DNA of 64,000 nucleotides from Spirochaetaceae bacterium (GTDB taxonomy: Bacteria > Spirochaetota > Spirochaetia > Treponematales > Rectinemataceae), in contig JANYKC010000096.1 of the NCBI GenBank assembly GCA_025358255.1, positions 124,001 to 188,000 of the forward strand. Reading direction: 5' to 3'. The position numbers and the translations under genes are program-made. The notes under the pieces are model-generated. The model worked only from the letters and a program-made list of their open reading frames with translations, did not search any database and was not told the origin of the DNA. Position 1 is the first letter of the stretch; each line of letters begins with the position of its first letter. Of the stretch, positions 41,805-50,209 are shown in pieces.

Positions 41805-43079
41805 CTAGACCCCCAGGAATTTCGCGACGGGATTCGCGAAGACGATCATGAGCACGCCCACGGCGACGGCCAGGGCGGCGGGGAGGACGCAATAGCGGTT
41901 GATGCGTCCGTACTTGGGTTCGCCGATGAGGCCAGCGGTCACGACGGGCGTGAGCGCGACCGGCGGCATGTAGGAGCCCATGGCGCCTATCAGGGACAGC
42001 GCCGAGAGGACGACGATCTGGTTCTTGCCGAGGAGGGCCAGCGCCAAGGGCACGCCGAGGACGGAGGCCGCGCCGAAGACCGAGATGCCGCCGAAGAGGG
42101 GGAGGACGACCGCGATGGTGAGGAGCATGAGGGACGAGGGCAGGGAGAGGGCGCCCACGACAATGCCACCGCGGATGCCGGTCAAGGTCATCACCTCGAT
42201 GAGCATGCCAACGCCGAAGAGGATGCCCACGACGCCGATGATGTCTGACAGGCCCTTGCGCACGACCTTGGCGACCTCGAACTTCTTCCCCGTGATCAGG
42301 CCCAGGAGGGTCCCGATGAGGAAGGTCAAGGGCAGCATGAGGTCGGGGAACCAGTGCGGGAAAAGCTTGGGGCCGACCATCAGCACGACCACGACGAGGA
42401 GGGGGATATAGACCGTCCAGCTTGCCGCTTTCGGGACCTTGCGGTTCTCGGCGACCACGATCTTGAGCTTGCTCCTGTCTACGTAGCGGTAGCCGATGAA
42501 GAGGGTCGTTAGGATGGCGAGGGGGAAGGTGACGAGGGCGAGGATGCCGTCGAAACCGACAAAGGGAAGGTCGATGCCGCCACCCATGATCATGACCGGT
42601 ATGTTCACCGGCGGGGCTATCATGCCGTAGACGGATGCGCTGGTCACCACGGCCCCGGCCACGGCCAGGGGAAGGCCCATCTGCATGAGTATGGGCGCGA
42701 CAAGGGCGCCCGTCCCGAGGACGGAGGCGGTGCAGGAGCCCGTGATCATGCCGGGGAACATGATGATGAGGGTCAGGGAGACGAGGAGGAGGAGGGGCGA
42801 ACGGCCGAAGGCCGAGATCACGGCGCGCGTGAGCTCGGCGAGCATGCCATTGGCTTCGATCACCTTGATGAAGACCATCGCCGCGATGAGGACCAGGCAG
42901 GTGTCGATGTAGCCGAACATCCCCTCTACGAACTTGTCCAGGGGGAATCCCACGCCCGCGGCAAGGGCGATCACGATGGCCGTGACCGCGAGGCCCAACG
43001 AGGCCGGAAGTTTCGCGACGAGGACGAGGAGGACGAAACAGGCCACCATGAGACCGAGAAGGAGGAGGTAGGTCGTCAT
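41805..43079 (-). CDS. DctM/TRAP-large-subunit-like permease
   Basis: A 424-residue, about 12-helix transporter. The start TTYLLLLGLMVACFVLLVLVA, re-entrant loop signatures GMITGSCTASVLGTGALVAP and SLIGAMGSYMPPVALTPVV, and overall length match DctM/ion-transporter superfamily permeases. No small DctQ subunit gene was found; a DctP-like binding protein is also not obvious, although the next upstream gene encodes a small periplasmic protein. Candidate cargo is glutamate or polymer fragments (inference). ATG 43079 has GGTGGAAAG upstream. Confidence 0.75.
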   Translation of the reverse strand: MTTYLLLLGLMVACFVLLVLVAKLPASLGLAVTAIVIALAAGVGFPLDKFVEGMFGYIDTCLVLIAAMVFIKVIEANGMLAELTRAVISAFGRSPLLLLVSLTLIIMFPGMITGSCTASVLGTGALVAPILMQMGLPLAVAGAVVTSASVYGMIAPPVNIPVMIMGGGIDLPFVGFDGILALVTFPLAILTTLFIGYRYVDRSKLKIVVAENRKVPKAASWTVYIPLLVVVVLMVGPKLFPHWFPDLMLPLTFLIGTLLGLITGKKFEVAKVVRKGLSDIIGVVGILFGVGMLIEVMTLTGIRGGIVVGALSLPSSLMLLTIAVVLPLFGGISVFGAASVLGVPLALALLGKNQIVVLSALSLIGAMGSYMPPVALTPVVTAGLIGEPKYGRINRYCVLPAALAVAVGVLMIVFANPVAKFLGV

Positions 43080-43090
43080 GATCTTTCCAC

Positions 43091-43663
43091 CTATTGGAAG
43101 GACTTGGTGAGGGGCTCGACGACCTTCGAGATCTTGTCGACGCTGTCGAGGGGGATCTTCGCCTGGGCGCAGAGCTTGGTGAAGAGGCCATCCTTGTTGC
43201 CCTCGGCCACCACGATCACATAGTCGCACAGGGGGACAACTGCCATGATGAAGGCGTCGGAGAGCTCGCCGCGGCGCGCTTCCCCGCCCACGTGCACGCC
43301 GATGATCTTGAGCCCGAGCTTCCTGGCCTCGGCTATGACTTCCTTGACTCGGGCCAGTTCCGCCTCGGTCGAGATCCCCGCGGCGCCGAGGCCTTTCGAG
43401 GAGCCGCCTATCGCGATGAGGAGGGACTTGGAAAGCGCCGCCTTGAGGGCGCCGCCCTTGGCCTGGCCATCCGTCTTGTAGGGGATCTTGGAGCGGTCAA
43501 GGAGGACCTTCACCATCTCGATGTCGGCGCTCTGGCCGGCCGAGGTGAGGAAGACGGGCTTGCCCGCTATCGGGGATTTCAGGTTGTAGGCCTGGGCCGA
43601 GGCGCTCATGGCGAGCCCCAAGACAAGCGCCGCGAGCATGAGGAATCTAGCTTGGGTTTTCAT
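43091..43663 (-). CDS. Small periplasmic protein (DUF6305-like) of the polymer operon
   Basis: A 190-residue protein with signal peptide (RFLMLAALVLGLAMSASA-QA) and an alpha/beta domain: FLTSAGQSADIEMVKVLLDR, LLIAIGGSSKGLGAAGIS, IIGVHVGGEARRGELSD and YVIVVAEGNKDGLF. It looks like a small Rossmann-like fold. I believe this is the DUF6305 type, with low certainty on the number. Twelve nt separate it from the permease, so it may be its substrate-binding or gating partner. Confidence 0.6.
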   Translation of the reverse strand: MKTQARFLMLAALVLGLAMSASAQAYNLKSPIAGKPVFLTSAGQSADIEMVKVLLDRSKIPYKTDGQAKGGALKAALSKSLLIAIGGSSKGLGAAGISTEAELARVKEVIAEARKLGLKIIGVHVGGEARRGELSDAFIMAVVPLCDYVIVVAEGNKDGLFTKLCAQAKIPLDSVDKISKVVEPLTKSFQ

Positions 43664-43755
43664 GTGACTTCACCTTGGGAAAGGGATGGGCGCGGGCCAC
43701 AAAGGCCCGCGGCACCCGCCGCGGAAGGCCGGATGCCGCATGCCGGGAGAAGAGC

Positions 43756-45477
43756 TCAGTAGGCGACGGCCTGGCCGTCACGGCGCGGATCGGCGCCGCC
43801 GAAGAGGGTCTTGGTCGCGTAATCGTAGAGGCAACCCTGGGCGACGCCCTGCGAGGGCGAGTAGTCGTCCTGGTACAGCAGCTTGTGGCCGAGGGCGATG
43901 AGGCCGTTGGCGGCCGAGACCGGGATGCGGCCCTCGACGCTATAGTCCGATGTATTGGTGCGATAGACATGGGGAGCGGCGATGGCCTGCTGGATGGGCA
44001 TGCCATGGTCGATCACGTTGGAGATGATCTGGGACACGGAGGTGATGATGCGGGTGGCACCCGCGGCGCCGAGGGTCATGAAAGAGCGGCCCTGGGGATC
44101 CAGGACAAGGGTCGGGCTCATGGAGGAGAGGGGACGCTTGCCGGGCTCGACGGAGTTGGCGGAACCCGGCTTCGGGACGAAGTCGTCCATCTCGTCGTTC
44201 ATGATGATGCCGGTGCCGGGGATGCAGACGCCCGAGCCGAAGAAGTAGTTGATGGTCTTGGTGCAGGCGACCATGTTCCCGGCCTTGTCCATGACGGAGA
44301 AGGAGGTCGTCGAGCCGGACTCGTACTTGGCGGGCTCGCCTGCGTTGATCGGGGCGGGCATGACCTTGTCGAGGGCGATGAGGCCGGCGAGTTCCTTGGC
44401 ATAGGCCTTGGAGGTGAGACCGGTGAGGGGCACGCCCTTGACGAAGGCCGTGTCGGCCATGTACTTGGCACGGTCCGCGTACGCGAGCCTCATGGCCTCG
44501 CCCCAGAGCTGGAGGGACTTGGTGGTGTTCTGGCCGAGGGCCTTCATGTCCCAGTTCTCGAGGATGTTGAGGATCTGGATGATGTGGGTCCCGCCCGAGG
44601 AGGCCGGGGGCGTGGAGATGATGGTGTAGCCGCGATAGGTGCCGGTGACGGGCTTGCGGAGCTCGACCTTGTAGTTCTTGAGGTCGGCGGCGGTCATGAT
44701 GCCGCCCTGGAGCTGGATCTCCGCGGCGATCTTCTGGGCCAAGGCGCCTTCATAATAGGCCTTGACCCCGTCCTTCGCGATGGCCTTGAGGGTGGCCTGG
44801 AGGTCGGGGTTCTGGATGACATCGCCGATCTCGTAGGGCAGGCCGTCCTTGAGATAGATCTTCGCCAGGGCCGGGAAAGCCTTGATCTTGTCGAAGTTGT
44901 CCTTGATCGCGCCGTTGAGGTTGGCGGTCACGGGGACCTTCATCGCCCAATCGATGGCGGGCTGCATGACTTGCTGCCGGGTGAGCTTCTTGGAGCCGTA
45001 GTTTTCGAAGGCGTAGAGAAGACCTGCGACATCGCCGGGGACGCCGACGGAGAGGCCGCCGACCGTGGTGCCGGTTCCCGGAAGGGCACCGTTCGGACCA
45101 TTGACCGGGAGCTGTTTGCCGTCGGCGCCGAATTTGTACATGTCGGGCGTCGAGGCGGCTGGCGCGACCTCGCGGAAGTCGACGACAACCGCATCTCTCA
45201 TGGACGCAAGCCTGATCGTCATGAAGCCGCCGCCGCCGAGGCCGTTGGCGTTGGGTTCAAGGACGCCTTGGGCAAAGCCGACAGCGACCGCGGCGTCCAC
45301 TGCGTTGCCGCCTGCCTTGAGGATGTCGATGCCGACCTGGGCCGAATCCGGCTTTGCGGTTGCGACAACGCCGTTGGCTCCCTGGGCTCCCCGCGTATAG
45401 GTATCGGCGGGCACCTGGGCCAGTGCCACGGTTGTTGCCGCGGCAAAAAGCGCAAGAATGACGAGCAGACGTTTCAT
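43756..45477 (-). CDS. ggt: Gamma-glutamyltransferase/hydrolase
   Basis: A 573-residue exported Ntn-hydrolase with signal peptide (RLLVILALFAAATTVALA). The autoprocessing site is Thr390 in STTSFSVMD (family TTHxSV), with the downstream Gly-rich and Asn/Asp substrate residues (GIIMNDEMDDF) in place. GGTs cleave or transfer gamma-glutamyl groups; the CapD/PgsS relatives process poly-gamma-glutamate. It is the first gene of the operon, with CGGAGG before ATG 45477 and a possible -10 (TATAAT on the minus strand, 45512-45517). A GCGGGCC/GGCCCGC hairpin (43692-43710) separates it from the next gene and could tune expression. Confidence 0.92.
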   Translation of the reverse strand: MKRLLVILALFAAATTVALAQVPADTYTRGAQGANGVVATAKPDSAQVGIDILKAGGNAVDAAVAVGFAQGVLEPNANGLGGGGFMTIRLASMRDAVVVDFREVAPAASTPDMYKFGADGKQLPVNGPNGALPGTGTTVGGLSVGVPGDVAGLLYAFENYGSKKLTRQQVMQPAIDWAMKVPVTANLNGAIKDNFDKIKAFPALAKIYLKDGLPYEIGDVIQNPDLQATLKAIAKDGVKAYYEGALAQKIAAEIQLQGGIMTAADLKNYKVELRKPVTGTYRGYTIISTPPASSGGTHIIQILNILENWDMKALGQNTTKSLQLWGEAMRLAYADRAKYMADTAFVKGVPLTGLTSKAYAKELAGLIALDKVMPAPINAGEPAKYESGSTTSFSVMDKAGNMVACTKTINYFFGSGVCIPGTGIIMNDEMDDFVPKPGSANSVEPGKRPLSSMSPTLVLDPQGRSFMTLGAAGATRIITSVSQIISNVIDHGMPIQQAIAAPHVYRTNTSDYSVEGRIPVSAANGLIALGHKLLYQDDYSPSQGVAQGCLYDYATKTLFGGADPRRDGQAVAY

Positions 45478-45632
45478 TGATTTCCTCCGGAATTGAAATG
45501 GGCTGGCTTCGATTATAAACCCGCCCATAAGTATTCCGATGGAAAAAGCGGAAGGAATCGAAAAAAAGGAGGGGATCAAGAATTGCTAAACTGAGCCTTT
45601 TTGCCAATATGTATGCAAAAATCATCCGGGCA

Positions 45633-45673
45633 TAAAAAAAACGGTATGCCTGGACGTCAGTTTGCATACCGTT
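45633..45673 (-). terminator. Terminator after the lepB-ftsI-maf operon
   Basis: On the minus strand a perfect 10-bp stem AACGGTATGC/GCATACCGTT (45664-45673 with 45640-45649), loop 14 nt, is followed by TTTTTTTT. It is 79 nt beyond the maf-like stop and separates that operon from ggt. Confidence 0.85.
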
Positions 45674-45751
45674 GGTAGAGGTTGCCCTCTACAAGAATTT
45701 TCGGCAGACCGGCGGAAAACTTTAATGACCGAATCGCCAATAGAGCGCATT

Positions 45752-47632
45752 TCAGGGCTTTCCACCCCCGGCGGTCAGCGCGTCGAGGTGATATCCCGCA
45801 GAATCGGCCACTCGGGTGTAGAGTTGCTCCGACCTCAGGAGGCTCTCGGCCAGGTCCTTGGCCCTTTCTCCCACGAGCTCGTGGAGCGGCGGGAGAAGGA
45901 AGCCGATGACATCCCCGGCGCTCCCTGCAAGGAGTTCCGCGTCCAAGCGGTCCAGGGCTTCAAGGTGCTCGCGCGGGTCCTTTCCCAGGAGGAGCTCCGC
46001 CCTGGCAGCCGCCGCTTCGGCAGCGGCGCGGGTGGAGGACGTGAAGGCGCCTTCCAAGGCGGCCTTGAGCTCATCGAGGCCCAGGGCTGCCCTCGCAAGG
46101 GCGTCCCCATCCTCTACCATGGAGGCTATTTCGTCGAGGATGGGGTCGAGGGCGTCGCGCCGTGGCCTTCCTTCCTCCAGTTCGGCGACGCCGACGACCC
46201 CCATGCCGGGAATCCGCAAGCCATGGGAGCTCAGGCTGAAGGTCGGCGGAGAAGCCGCGCGCGCCAAGCGGCTCTCGAACCACCAGGCATAGAGGGTCAT
46301 GCGCTTGTCCGTCCTCACCAGGGCGCCGTCATTGGCGCCTGACCAGAGCCCTCCCCCGCCAAATAGGGCAGCGGTCTGCCCGGTCTCCGCCGGAGCGAGG
46401 CGCGAGCCCGAAGCGAGGGCACGCTGCTCGAAAAGGCTGGCCTGCGCATGGGTTTTCCCCTCGGGAAAGGAAAGGTCGAGGCCTGCCATGTAGATGGGCG
46501 AGGCACCCAGCACGCGGGCGAGGTCCCATGCCGTCGTGGCCACCGAGCCGCCCGCTCCGAGTGCGCCTTTTTCCCCGACCTTGGCCTCGATGGCCTTGCC
46601 GAGGGGAAAGAGGCTTGCGCAGAGGAAGGTGGCCCTGCCCGAAAAGCGAAAACAGGGAGGCCAGGCCGCCGACTCGGATACGAGGATCGAGGAGGGTGAA
46701 GCAAGCCCCTCGAGGTGGCGCCAGTTCCAGTACTGCGGATCCACGACCACAAGGAAGTCAGGTTCGATGCCGACGCGGAGAAGGCTCCGCAGAGCCGTAT
46801 CGACGCAGATGACAAGGAAGCGCTCCCGCAGGGTGGAAAGCCGGGGAAGGACCTCGTCGAGGCTTGGCCCGGCGGCCACGACAAGGGCAGGAAAGCCTGA
46901 GAACCTCCCTTCCAAGCTCTTTGTGCCGGGGAGGCTCCCGATCAAGGGCAGGTTCTTCGCAAGGTTCCTGACCCAAAGGCGGCCGAAGCGCGTCAGGGTG
47001 TTCTGGTTGATGCTTTCCTTGGCCGAGAAGCGCTCGACCGCCGTGCGCAGGTCGGCGAACCATTCGGGCCATGCCTTTTCCACGGCTCCCAAGGCAAGCA
47101 CGGACGGATGGCGGCACCTAAGGTCGTCGAGGGCGGTGATGAGGGCCGAGGGACTTCCACCCACGAGAAAGCCGAGACTCTCCGAGCCAAGGACGCCGGT
47201 CAGGTCGCGGACGGAAAGGCAGGAGGCCAGGCTCGCGGCGTCCGCCTCGCAGACGAGCACCTTGTCGACAGGGGCCTCCTTGCCTCCAAAACCGAGGAGG
47301 GCCTCTGCCACATAGCCGAGTCCAAAACCGAAGAGGACGAGGACATCCACGGTCGACGAGACGCTTTGGGCAAGCCGCGATGCCTCGCCTTGGGGATCAT
47401 AGGCGGAATGCAGCCATCGCCCCCCCAGCCTTGCGCTGGGCAAGTTGCCACCCGCGGCGGGCAGGACCTCGAGGGTGACTGCACCGGCACTGGCGACGCC
47501 AGCATTGGCGACGCCAGCAGTGGCGACGCCAGCAGTGGCGACGCAACTGCTGGCGCGCAGGAGGCAGGCGAGGCCAGGAAGGCGGACGGCAAGGACGGCG
47601 AGGTTGGATTCAAGGAAGGACGATGGGCTCAT
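45752..47632 (-). CDS. DUF115/Maf-type motility-associated glycosyltransferase-like protein
   Basis: A 626-residue cytoplasmic protein. The central part (FPALVVAAGPSLDEVLPRL ... VICVDTALRSLLRVGIEPDFLVVVDPQ ... GGSVATTAWDLARVLGASPIYMAGLDLSF) is the DUF115/MAF_flag10 domain that transfers nonulosonic acids to flagellin in flagellated bacteria. Residues ~30-50 are VATAG-type repeats encoded by a 15-bp minisatellite. ATG 47632 overlaps the ftsI stop (ATGA), an odd pairing of a septal/elongation PBP with a flagellar glycosylation protein. Confidence 0.85.
   Translation of the reverse strand: MSPSSFLESNLAVLAVRLPGLACLLRASSCVATAGVATAGVANAGVASAGAVTLEVLPAAGGNLPSARLGGRWLHSAYDPQGEASRLAQSVSSTVDVLVLFGFGLGYVAEALLGFGGKEAPVDKVLVCEADAASLASCLSVRDLTGVLGSESLGFLVGGSPSALITALDDLRCRHPSVLALGAVEKAWPEWFADLRTAVERFSAKESINQNTLTRFGRLWVRNLAKNLPLIGSLPGTKSLEGRFSGFPALVVAAGPSLDEVLPRLSTLRERFLVICVDTALRSLLRVGIEPDFLVVVDPQYWNWRHLEGLASPSSILVSESAAWPPCFRFSGRATFLCASLFPLGKAIEAKVGEKGALGAGGSVATTAWDLARVLGASPIYMAGLDLSFPEGKTHAQASLFEQRALASGSRLAPAETGQTAALFGGGGLWSGANDGALVRTDKRMTLYAWWFESRLARAASPPTFSLSSHGLRIPGMGVVGVAELEEGRPRRDALDPILDEIASMVEDGDALARAALGLDELKAALEGAFTSSTRAAAEAAAARAELLLGKDPREHLEALDRLDAELLAGSAGDVIGFLLPPLHELVGERAKDLAESLLRSEQLYTRVADSAGYHLDALTAGGGKP
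47491..47550. repeat. 15-bp minisatellite in the maf-like gene (4 units)
   Basis: TGGCGACGCCAGCAT, twice TGGCGACGCCAGCAG, then the variant TGGCGACGCAACTGC. Encodes VATAG/VANAG/VASAG repeats near the N-terminus of the DUF115 protein. The unit length keeps the frame. Confidence 0.9.
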
Positions 47633-49569
47633 TTTAGGAAAAGCTCGATCGTCATGCCTGGCTTGATCGCCTCGCCTGCGGCTGGTTTCTGGGAGTCGAC
47701 ATAGCCTTCTCCCGAGATCCTCACGGTCAAATCGCTTCGCTCAAGCAGCGAAAGGAGGAGACGCTTGGGCGTGCCACGGAGGTCGGGCATGGTCGTCCCG
47801 ATGCTGACCGGCGAGAGCCGCGGCAGGTTGATCGTGGCGGGCCCTTCGATGCTGGGGCTGTCCCCACGCGGCAGGTCGGTGATCGAAAGGATGGCATCGG
47901 CGGCCTCGCGCACGACGGGAGCGGCGATCTGGCCTCCGTAATAGGAAGCGCCCTTGGGCTTTACGATCGCAAGGTAAAGGACGATCCTGGGCGAGTCGGC
48001 GGGGAAGATGGCGAGGGTCGAGGCGATATAGTCGGTCTCCGAATAACGCTTGGTGTCCTTGTCGATCATCTGGGCCGTTCCCGTCTTCACGGCCATCCTG
48101 ATGTCCTTCACCTTGGCCCGCCAACCTGTCCCGCCCTTGCTCGCGACCGTCTCAAGGGAGTCCATGATCGTATGGGCCGTCTCCTCCGAGAGGACGCGCC
48201 GCATTGCCTGTGGCTGGTTTTCGTAGACCAGCTCGCCCTTGGGCGAAAGGACCTTGCGGACCACGATGGGCTTCTTGAGGACGCCGCCGGACGCCACGGT
48301 GACGGCGGCCTGGATCATCTGGACGCCGGTGACCAGGATTTCCTGTCCCATGGCGATCGTCGGCTTGGACCGCAGGGACCAGGATTCCGGACTGCGCAAT
48401 ACCCCGGCGCTTTCGCCGGAAAGGGCTATCCCCGTCCGGGATCCGAAGCCAAAGGAGAGGAGTTTCCCGTAAAAATCGAGGGGCTGGACACGGTCGGAGG
48501 AATAGGCCGCGCCGGCATTGCAGGAGAACTCGAGGATCTTCTCGAGATTGACCTCGCCATGGACTCCCAGGCACTTGATCGTGATCGGCTCACCCGAAGG
48601 CACTGCACGATGGTAGGCGCCATCGCAGACAAAGGTCGAGTTCCGGTCCACCCCCCCAAGGTCAAGGATGGACGCCAGGGAAAAAACCTTGAAAACGGAG
48701 CCGGGCTCGTAGGAATAGACCGAAGGCCAATCGTACCAGCTCTCCTGGGGTGAGGAGAAATAGCTGTTGGGATCGAAGTCAGGCATCGAGACATAGGCCA
48801 GGATCTCCCCGGTCCGGGCGTCACCCGCAAGGAGGATCACAGCCTCGGCCCCGGTTTCCTTCATCGTCTTGCGCGCGATCTCCTCGAGGGAAAACTGCAT
48901 GGCCGAATCGATGCTGAGGACAAGGTCATTCCCCCGCAGGGCCTCGCCCTCATCGCCCGAAGCAGCCAGCTTGGAGGCATTCGCGGCCGTCTTGCCGCCG
49001 GACTTGGCGGCGAGGGCGGCGCGATTGGCCGCGGAAGGCGAGAGCTCATCCTCGTACTTGCTTTCCAATCCCTCAAGTCCCCTGTTTCCATCACCGACAA
49101 AGCCGATGAGGTGGGATGCCAGGCGGCGCTCCGGATAGAGACGCCCCTCCACCCTTTCCACGACGATCCCGTCCAAAGCGCCTTCCGATTTCAGGTTCTG
49201 TATGGACCGGGCGACCTGGGGACTGACGCGCTTGCTGACATAGAAGAAATCGCCAAGGCTGGTGGCGTATTTGTCCAGGATCTCGGCTTCTGGCATCTCG
49301 AGGAAGGATGAGAGGCGGCCTGCGTCGGCCTTGAAGCTGGCCGCATCGGTCTCCGGCCGCCACACGGCGATGTTGTAGAGGGCGGTATCCATGGCAAGCA
49401 GCCTGCCCGTCCTGTCGACAATGGACCCGCGCACCATGTCCACCGAGGCAGCGGCCTTTCCAGGCCTGCCCATGGCCGCCAGGCTGGCATAGCGGTACAG
49501 GACCAAAAGGGCAGAAAGGCCAAGGATAGCCAATATGAAGATGGAACGAAGGCGCGTCCGCTTATTCAT
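47629..49569 (-). CDS. Class B penicillin-binding protein (FtsI-like) with C-terminal PASTA domain
   Basis: A 646-residue protein with one N-terminal membrane helix (SIFILAILGLSALLVLY), a dimerisation domain and a transpeptidase domain. Active-site motifs are SVFK (Ser291/Lys294), SCN in FSCNAG, and KTGTA. The last ~65 residues form a PASTA-like domain (GTTMPDLRGTPKRLLLSLL ... PAAGEAIKPGMTIEL). It cross-links septal (FtsI) or lateral peptidoglycan. ATG 49569 lies 8 nt inside lepB, and its stop overlaps the maf-like gene. Confidence 0.9.
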   Translation of the reverse strand: MNKRTRLRSIFILAILGLSALLVLYRYASLAAMGRPGKAAASVDMVRGSIVDRTGRLLAMDTALYNIAVWRPETDAASFKADAGRLSSFLEMPEAEILDKYATSLGDFFYVSKRVSPQVARSIQNLKSEGALDGIVVERVEGRLYPERRLASHLIGFVGDGNRGLEGLESKYEDELSPSAANRAALAAKSGGKTAANASKLAASGDEGEALRGNDLVLSIDSAMQFSLEEIARKTMKETGAEAVILLAGDARTGEILAYVSMPDFDPNSYFSSPQESWYDWPSVYSYEPGSVFKVFSLASILDLGGVDRNSTFVCDGAYHRAVPSGEPITIKCLGVHGEVNLEKILEFSCNAGAAYSSDRVQPLDFYGKLLSFGFGSRTGIALSGESAGVLRSPESWSLRSKPTIAMGQEILVTGVQMIQAAVTVASGGVLKKPIVVRKVLSPKGELVYENQPQAMRRVLSEETAHTIMDSLETVASKGGTGWRAKVKDIRMAVKTGTAQMIDKDTKRYSETDYIASTLAIFPADSPRIVLYLAIVKPKGASYYGGQIAAPVVREAADAILSITDLPRGDSPSIEGPATINLPRLSPVSIGTTMPDLRGTPKRLLLSLLERSDLTVRISGEGYVDSQKPAAGEAIKPGMTIELFLK

Positions 49570-50152
49570 GCCGGGGCTCCCAGCCTTGGCTGCCCAGCCC
49601 GGAAAAGGCCAGGTCCGGTCTGGCCAGGCGCCCAAAAAGGGGTCCGCCCAACACTCTTCCCGCTATCATATCATCGGACACGGGGCCGTAGCTGCGGGAA
49701 TCCACGGATTCGGGCAAGTTGTCCCCGAGAAGGTAGACGCTGCCGGTCGGCAGCATGATGAACGAGCCAAGGACTGACTCCTCCCCCGGATCGAGGACCA
49801 GCTCGAGGGGCCCGCCTTTCAAGCGCCCGGCCTCGACGCTGAGGGTGAGGGGCCCGACGGCAGCTATGCGCTTGACCACAGCCCGGCCGTCGTTTGGGCT
49901 GGCCGCCGCCACTATGTCTCCTGCCGCAGGCGAGGCCCAGCGGAGGAGATACCTGGGGCGTCCCCCAAGGCCGAGCGGAAGCCTGAGTCCGTAGGCGCAC
50001 CGCAAAACGGCGACGACTTCGCCGGCCCGATAGGTGGGGATCATCGAGCGCCCTTCCACGATGGCCAGGTCGAGAAGGAAAGACTTGGTGAACAGGGCGG
50101 CGAAGGCGGCAATGAGGACGACCGCGCCGAACCTCAATCGCTGTCGATGCAT
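49562..50152 (-). CDS. lepB: Signal peptidase I
   Basis: A 196-residue membrane-anchored protease. One N-terminal helix (FGAVVLIAAFAALFTKSFL), catalytic Ser36 in EGRSMIPT, catalytic Lys94 in VVKRIAAVG, and box E LLGDNLPESVDSRSYGPV identify it. It removes signal peptides on the outer face of the inner membrane. Its start overlaps the region upstream of the divergent M23 gene. Confidence 0.93.
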   Translation of the reverse strand: MHRQRLRFGAVVLIAAFAALFTKSFLLDLAIVEGRSMIPTYRAGEVVAVLRCAYGLRLPLGLGGRPRYLLRWASPAAGDIVAAASPNDGRAVVKRIAAVGPLTLSVEAGRLKGGPLELVLDPGEESVLGSFIMLPTGSVYLLGDNLPESVDSRSYGPVSDDMIAGRVLGGPLFGRLARPDLAFSGLGSQGWEPRHE

Positions 50153-50209
50153 CGGATTGCCGTTACTATAATGCCGAGGGCAGGAAATGTCGATAAACCA
50201 GTAGCCGCC

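Noticed and set aside
43675-45480. 601-codon open frame on the plus strand opposite ggt
   Set aside because: It is the antisense shadow of a clear gamma-glutamyltransferase; composition is Gly/Asp/Val-rich low complexity typical of GC-rich reverse frames.
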